A DNA stretch of 57,618 bases from JAEUIG01 sp046349775 (GTDB taxonomy: Bacteria; Planctomycetota; Planctomycetia; Planctomycetales; Planctomycetaceae). Shown in pieces: positions 53,019 to 57,618 of this stretch. The notes under the pieces were generated by a model, which searched no databases, had not been told where the DNA came from, and saw only the letters and a program-made list of their open reading frames with translations. The stretch spans positions 1 through 57,618 of the forward strand of contig JAXMBS010000034.1 in assembly GCA_046349775.1 (NCBI GenBank), in the 5' to 3' direction. Each line of letters starts with the position of its first letter. Within the stretch, counting starts at the first letter, position 1. The position numbers were made by a program, and so were the translations under genes.

Positions 53019-54337
53019 TTCTTGCGAATCGCGTACAGCGCGTCGTACGACCGCAGGTATAGCGTGCCGTTCGAAATCGCTGGAGAGGCGGTGATCGGCT
53101 CGTTGCCAATATCGTTCTCGGAGACGACTTCGAACTTCGGCCCGGCCTTCAGCACGGTACAAATGCCGTCACGTGAGCAGACGTAGAGATTCCCGTCGGC
53201 ATACACCGGGCTGGCGCGATGTTCGGCGTTGTGGATACGTTCGAAGTACAGTTCTTTGCCGGTCTTTGTATCGAGACAGAAGACCTGTCCCGGCTTCATC
53301 ACGACGTACACGAGGCCGTCGATAATCAGCGGGATTGAGACGTCCGGCGTCTTCTCATACACCCAGCGGACCGCCTGGGGCTTGTGTGTGATGTCGCCGA
53401 CCAGTTCATGGTTGACGTTCACTCCAACCAGAGGACCGTTCTTCGCCGTGGGGATCACGATCAGGTCTTCGGAGATGCCCGGGCTGGCGACGAACCGCAA
53501 GGTATGGTCGTACTGGTTGTCGTTCAGCTTCGTCGGGCCGTTCAGGTCGCCGAGGCGGCCCAGTTCCTTCCCGGTGTCCAGGTCATAGGCCACGGTGCAG
53601 TCGGCGCCGTGGGTCAACAGAAACCGCATGCCGCCGTGATCGAACAGAAACGCCGACGCGTACGAGTGCTTGCATTCGTCGGTCGCTTCGCTGGGTCGAT
53701 CGACGGCCCAGACTTCGTCTCCCGTCAGCGCGTTCAGCCGGATCACCTTGGCGACTTTGTAAGGCCCGCCCCACGTGCCGTGAATCAATTGCAGGTACAG
53801 TGCGTCGCCATCGAGCACCGGCGTCGAGGTCATCCCGAACTGAATATCGAACTTGCCGTACCGCTCCTGGAGATCGGAATTCCAGACCTTTTCGCCGTCG
53901 ACGGTGTAACAGCCGAGCACGCCAGTGCCGAAGAAGCACCAGACGTGCTTGCCGTCCGTGCAGGGGGATGGAGACGCGCTGTTGCCTTCGATCTTGCGGG
54001 CATTCTTGTTGCCGGCGCCGACCGTTTGTCGCCACAGCTCCTTGCCGTCCGTCGAATAACAGAGGAGCAGCAAAGCGGCGCCGTCCTCCTCGCCGAGCGA
54101 CGACGTCACGAAGATGCGGTCGCCGAACACCACCGGCGTCGCTCCGCCCGGTCCGGGGAGCTCGGTCCGCCAGGCCACGTTTTCGGTCCGGCTCCATTTC
54201 GTCGCGATGCCATGCTCGCCGGAAATGCCGTCGCCGCGGGGCCCGCGCCACTGCGGCCAGTTCTCAGCACCGGCGACGTTCGCCAATGCGACGGCGATCA
54301 ACAAATACAGGGAAACGCGGCAGGCTCGCAGCAGCAT
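53015..54337 (-). CDS. Secreted PQQ-binding-like beta-propeller protein
   Basis: A 440-residue outer protein of a large planctomycete family. Signal peptide MLLRACRVSLYLLIAVALAN; then NWPQWRGPRGDGISGEHG, the stock opening of these proteins, and TELPGPGGATPVVFGDRIFV. Blades continue through VWCFFGTGVLGCYTVDGEKV, GDEVWAVDRPSE, GLVYVVMKPGQVFCLDTKTG and end SPAISNGTLYLRSYDALYAI. The family is thought to be a binding scaffold; a quinone cofactor is not shown. Its stop overlaps the next gene's start by four bases. Confidence 0.9.
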   Translation of the reverse strand: MLLRACRVSLYLLIAVALANVAGAENWPQWRGPRGDGISGEHGIATKWSRTENVAWRTELPGPGGATPVVFGDRIFVTSSLGEEDGAALLLLCYSTDGKELWRQTVGAGNKNARKIEGNSASPSPCTDGKHVWCFFGTGVLGCYTVDGEKVWNSDLQERYGKFDIQFGMTSTPVLDGDALYLQLIHGTWGGPYKVAKVIRLNALTGDEVWAVDRPSEATDECKHSYASAFLFDHGGMRFLLTHGADCTVAYDLDTGKELGRLGDLNGPTKLNDNQYDHTLRFVASPGISEDLIVIPTAKNGPLVGVNVNHELVGDITHKPQAVRWVYEKTPDVSIPLIIDGLVYVVMKPGQVFCLDTKTGKELYFERIHNAEHRASPVYADGNLYVCSRDGICTVLKAGPKFEVVSENDIGNEPITASPAISNGTLYLRSYDALYAIRKK

Positions 54338-54515
54338 CGGGCAGCTCCTTGGAATCGCGGTTGAGCGAACCGTTCCAGTCTGTCGCGTGCGTGCAGGCGC
54401 GTCAAACGTAGCTGCCGCCGCGCGCCGGTTGACGGTGCCGGAACTGCCGCGTATCGTGGCCGGCAGCGGCCATTCGACGGATTTTCAGCCGCCAGCAATT
54501 CACGGAGTTCCGCGA

Positions 54516-55145
54516 ATGAGTCTTCGCCGCGTGTTCCAAGTCGGTTGGCTGACCGCACTGGCGCTGACATTCGCAGCCGTTCGCGCTGGGGAATTCAACG
54601 AAACACTGAAGATCGGCGACGCCGCACCCGCGTGGAAGGAACTCCCCGGCGCGGACGATAAGTCGCACTCGCTGGCTGACCTGCCGGCCGAGAAGCTCGT
54701 CGCCGTCGTGTTTACGTGCAACAGTTGCCCGGTCGCGGCCGGCTACGAGGACCGATTGATCGACTTCGCCAAACGCCGCAAAGCGGAAGTGGCGGTCGTC
54801 GCGATCAACGTGAACACAGTCCCCGAAGACAGCCTCGACAAAATGAAGCTGCGGGCGAAGGACAAGGCACTCCCCTACCCGTACCTGTTCGATGCCTCAC
54901 AGCAAATCGCCCGCGATTACGGCGCCCAGACCACACCGGAAGTGATTCTGCTCGACCACGATCGCAAAGTGGCCTATCTGGGGGCGATCGACGACAGCAC
55001 TGACGCCTCAAAGGTCGCCGTAAAGTATCTCGACGCCGCCGTTGATGCCCTGCTCGCTGGCAAGACGCCTGAACAGGCAGAGACGCTGCCGCACGGCGCT
55101 GCCGCATCCGCTACGAAGGAGCCAGGCGCCCGGCCGCGAAAATGA
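54516..55145 (+). CDS. Secreted thioredoxin-fold redoxin (TlpA/AhpC-like)
   Basis: A 209-residue protein with a signal peptide (about 7-25, FQVGWLTALALTFAAVRAG). The redoxin fold follows: LKIGDAAPAWKELPGADDKS, active-site-like VVFTCNSCPVAAGYEDR (C-N-S-C), AVVAINVNTVPEDSLDKM, YPYLFDASQQIARDYGAQTT with cis-proline TPEVILLD. The C-N-x-C form is common in planctomycete periplasmic redoxins. It probably acts as a thiol reductase or peroxidase-like enzyme outside the cytoplasm. The ATG at 54516 is chosen for the signal peptide. Divergent from the PQQ gene (178 bp). Confidence 0.9.
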   Translation: MSLRRVFQVGWLTALALTFAAVRAGEFNETLKIGDAAPAWKELPGADDKSHSLADLPAEKLVAVVFTCNSCPVAAGYEDRLIDFAKRRKAEVAVVAINVNTVPEDSLDKMKLRAKDKALPYPYLFDASQQIARDYGAQTTPEVILLDHDRKVAYLGAIDDSTDASKVAVKYLDAAVDALLAGKTPEQAETLPHGAAASATKEPGARPRK

Positions 55146-55219
55146 AGCGGAAAGCACGCGCACAACCGCAAGCGACATCGCCGGCGGCCCTGATCCTGGT
55201 GAGCCGTTAAGCCCCTGCC

Positions 55220-56449
55220 ATGCCTGATTTTGCCGCGACCCGTCGCCGACTGGCCGCAATCAACCATCGGCCTCACCGCGAGCCTCCTGGGCGCCGAACA
55301 TGATGCCCTGGCGGCGGAAAGATGCGGCGACGCCGCTGAAAATCACGTCCGTCAAAACCTACAGCGTCAAAACGCAGGTCAAGCAGGCCTTCGGCGTGTC
55401 GGTGCCGGTGCCGCTCGACACCACCCGCACGGCGCTTGTTCGTCAAAATCGAGACCGACGCGGGCCTCGTCGGCTGGGGAAGTCATCTCCGATCGGCGGA
55501 ACGAAGGCGCGTTGATGATGCATTGGGCCCGCTGCTGATCGGCCGCAATCCGCTGGAGTACCGCGCTGACGCGCGACGTAAGGGCGAATTTCTATGAGCC
55601 GATCGCAATCGGATGCGCTCGACACCGCCCTCAACGACCTCCGCGGTAAAGCGGCCGGCGTCTCCGTCGCCGAATTGTTCGAGCCGGCTGCGGACCCGTA
55701 TCCCGGCGTATACCTCCGCCATGAACTATCGCGAGGGGGAAGAACCGGAACAGCAATTTCCGGCCGAGGCGGCCCGGCTTGTCGAACAGGGATTTAGAGC
55801 ACTCAAGATGCGGCTCGGCCGCTATAGCGTGCGCCGCGAAGCCAAGGTCGCAGAAGCGGTGCGTAACGCAGTCGGTCCCGATATCAAGCTGTTCTGCGAT
55901 GCGAACGCCGCGTACACCCTGGGCTCCGCGCTCGAAATGGGAGAGGCCCTCGCCGATTTGGACTTCGGATTCTTCGAAGAACCGCTCCCGCAAAGCCCCG
56001 ATTACACCGGCTACCCCGAACTGCGTGAACGGCTCCCGTTGCCGCTGGCAGGCGGCGAGGCGCTCGGCGACCGCAAACAGGCGCAGTCGCTTCTGGAGCG
56101 GCGCGGCGTGGACATCATTCAGCCCGATGTCAGCCTGTGCGGCGGCATTCGGGAAGTGTTGTTTATCGCCGAGCTGGCGGCCCTTTACGGCGTGCCGACG
56201 ATCACCCACTGCTGGGGCGGAGTTGTCCTGCAGGCCGCGACGGCTCACCTGCTCTCGCTGCTGCCCGACCCGCACTGGGGCTTCCCGACCGACACCCCGC
56301 TGATGGAATTCGATACTTCAGAGAACCCGTGGCGGACCGAGATCATCAACACTCCACTGGAACTCAAGGACGGCTTTGTCACCGTGCCGACCGGACCGGG
56401 ACTGGGGATCGAGGTGAATGAAGCGGCGGTCAAACGGTACGCGGTGTGA
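55220..56449 (+). CDS. Enolase-superfamily (mandelate racemase/muconate lactonizing group) enzyme, Tat-exported, N-terminal part frameshifted
   Basis: About 410 residues once joined. It starts at 55220 with a Tat-like MPDFAATRRRLAA; TIGLTASLLGAEHDALAA then continues in another frame, LKITSVKTYSVKTQVKQAFG in a third, and a clean frame runs from about 55690 to the stop. The barrel has FRALKMRLGRYSVRREAKVA (K-x-R base pair), metal ligands in FCDANAAY, FFEEPLP and GGEALG, and GVPTITHCWGG near the C-terminal catalytic histidine position. This points to an acid-sugar dehydratase or racemase. Frame changes lie near 55260, 55320, 55440-55600 and 55690. Substrate unknown. Confidence 0.85.
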
Positions 56450-56491
56450 CGGAGCGGCCAGTAGTTGAATGTCAGCGGTCGGAGATTCGCA

Positions 56492-57391
56492 ATGTCACGT
56501 GACATGCTGCGTGCCGTTGGGTTTCTGGCAACGATGCTCTGCGTCGGCGCCGGTCTCAGCGCAACACGTGCCGACGATGCGGCTGATGCCAAGGCCATTG
56601 CCGCCAGACTGCTGGACGACAGTCTCTCGCAGGCAGAGCGGAAGAAGGTCGTTGAGGACCATCCGGCCATCTCGCTCGATTTGATCCGCGTGATGACCGA
56701 TGGCCTTGAGTCGGGCAAAGAGGAGTACCGTCGCATTCCCTGGATCTGGCGCGTGGCGATCAGCGCCGCCAGACGCAATCAGGGGACGCAGATCCGCGAT
56801 ATCCTCGTGTTCTCGCTGCCGGCGAAGGAGCAGCCGCTGCGGGACTGGCAGGCGGTCGTCATTGGCGGCGGGATCATCAATGGACTGAGCCAGCAGCAGG
56901 TCTGGCCGCGCACGCATATCGCCGAACTGCTCAAGAACGACGCAACTCTACAGGCCCGCTGGGACCGGCTGCTGGTGCAGGCGGCAGACATGGCGGATGA
57001 CGAGTCCGTGTTCACTGGCACGCGGTACGATGCGCTGCGCATCCTCGGCTGCGGCGAGTGGGAGCCGCACGGCGTGCATCTGTTGCAGTATCTCGAGGAG
57101 GGGACGAACGACGAGCTGCAGATGGGTGCCGTGAGCGCGTTGATTGACATCGATTCTCCGTATTCCACCAAGGCCTTGAGCGATGCGTTTCTCTTTCTCA
57201 AGGCGACGAACCGCCGGTTGGCGATCGCCGGCTTGCTGCGGGACTCCGGGCGCTGCGACGCACTGCTGTTCTCGATCGAATCCGGCCGCCTCGGCAGCGT
57301 CGAACTGAACGACGACCAGACGAAGTCGCTGCGCGAGCATCCGGAGGCAAAGGTCCGCGACCGAGCGGCGAAAGTGCTCTCGTCCAAGTAG
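56492..57391 (+). CDS. Secreted helical-repeat (HEAT-like) protein, function unknown
   Basis: A 299-residue protein. ATG at 56492 lies 7 bases after GGAG. A signal peptide (about 4-25, LRAVGFLATMLCVGAGLSAT) is followed by all-helical sequence with paired-helix repeats (DAKAIAARLLDDSLSQAERK, IPWIWRVAISAARRNQGTQI, LQMGAVSALIDIDSPYSTKA, AKVRDRAAKVLSSK), similar to HEAT-like proteins. A scaffold or regulatory subunit role is likely, but nothing fixes it. 43 bp after the enolase-superfamily gene and probably read with it. Confidence 0.7.
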   Translation: MSRDMLRAVGFLATMLCVGAGLSATRADDAADAKAIAARLLDDSLSQAERKKVVEDHPAISLDLIRVMTDGLESGKEEYRRIPWIWRVAISAARRNQGTQIRDILVFSLPAKEQPLRDWQAVVIGGGIINGLSQQQVWPRTHIAELLKNDATLQARWDRLLVQAADMADDESVFTGTRYDALRILGCGEWEPHGVHLLQYLEEGTNDELQMGAVSALIDIDSPYSTKALSDAFLFLKATNRRLAIAGLLRDSGRCDALLFSIESGRLGSVELNDDQTKSLREHPEAKVRDRAAKVLSSK

Positions 57392-57491
57392 GTCGTTCTT
57401 CACGATGACGACTGGAAGAACCAAAAAGACTTTAATGAGGTCTGCTTGGTGCTCTTTGTATCTTTGTGGTTTTCTCATGTCCGCTTGACGG

Positions 57492-57507
57492 TAGCCGCGT
57501 GGCTACA
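57492..57507. repeat. Hairpin GTAGCC-GCGT-GGCTAC in the terminal intergenic stretch
   Basis: Perfect 6-base arms with a 4-base loop, no T run. It lies in the last 227 bp (57392-57618), which otherwise holds no gene I can support and reads as non-coding sequence with low-complexity TCTTTG/TGTGAC words. Confidence 0.4.
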
Positions 57508-57618
57508 TCCGCTCGGCAGTGCTTCGTCGATGAATTGCCACAGAGAACTCCGAGAAGAGGCGCTTCAGCTTCCTCGGTGATCTCTGTGACCTCGGTGGCC
57601 AAGATCGTTTCGATGCCG

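Overview
The window is about 62% GC bacterial DNA and reads as a member of the Planctomycetota. The case rests on a type IV pilin-like DUF1559 protein followed by a small lipoprotein, a DUF1501 protein beside a xylose-isomerase-like TIM-barrel protein, many secreted NHL, PQQ and LamG proteins, a divergent endonuclease III-like gene in the infB operon, and Tat-type signals on PLP and Ntn-hydrolase enzymes. I find no tRNA, rRNA, CRISPR array, transposase or phage gene.

Layout. 1-10.5 kb: mostly minus strand, with two paralogous sets of exported glycosylasparaginase plus class V aminotransferase; the second set has a CutC-family gene between them. A DUF1559 gene, a lipoprotein, a leucine-rich protein, a DUF5946 protein and a LamG protein lie in between. 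10.5-20.6 kb: a plus-strand translation cluster (nusA, infB, rbfA, an endonuclease III-like gene, a large TPR protein, yebC). It is preceded by an 800-bp leader with a good promoter, an intrinsic-terminator-like hairpin and a short upstream ORF. 20.6-31.5 kb: two related CCFG-motif envelope proteins, a LysM protein, a stand-alone LigD-type phosphoesterase domain, a lipoprotein that looks like a catalytically dead M48 peptidase, serS, an M20 peptidase, an FHA protein and an inositol monophosphatase family enzyme.

31.7-38.2 kb: a tripartite RND metal-efflux operon (outer membrane factor, adaptor, CzcA/CusA pump). The pump's C-terminus runs in one frame into an AAA-associated regulatory-type domain. 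38.3-43.0 kb: DUF1501, TIM-barrel protein, small membrane protein, threonine synthase, small ORF. 43.1-48.5 kb: a zinc/manganese/iron-type ABC importer operon. Both of its permeases carry a C-terminal DtxR/MntR-like repressor domain, recalling the chlamydial YtgCR fusion. An archease gene follows. 48.6-57.4 kb: NHL and PQQ propeller proteins, a PaaK-like CoA ligase, a redoxin, an enolase-superfamily enzyme and a secreted helical-repeat protein.

Read the window with one caution. Several stretches (about 2.5-3.1, 27.9-29.6, 37.3-40.6, 44.55-44.75, 46.7-46.8 and 55.25-55.7 kb, plus single sites near 31.86 and 42.64 kb) contain dense one-base frame changes. One falls in serS, which should be essential. 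I treat these as probable sequence errors, not gene decay. The two metal-transport loci suggest active control of transition-metal balance: an efflux pump and an importer, each with a soluble sensor-like domain fused to a membrane component.
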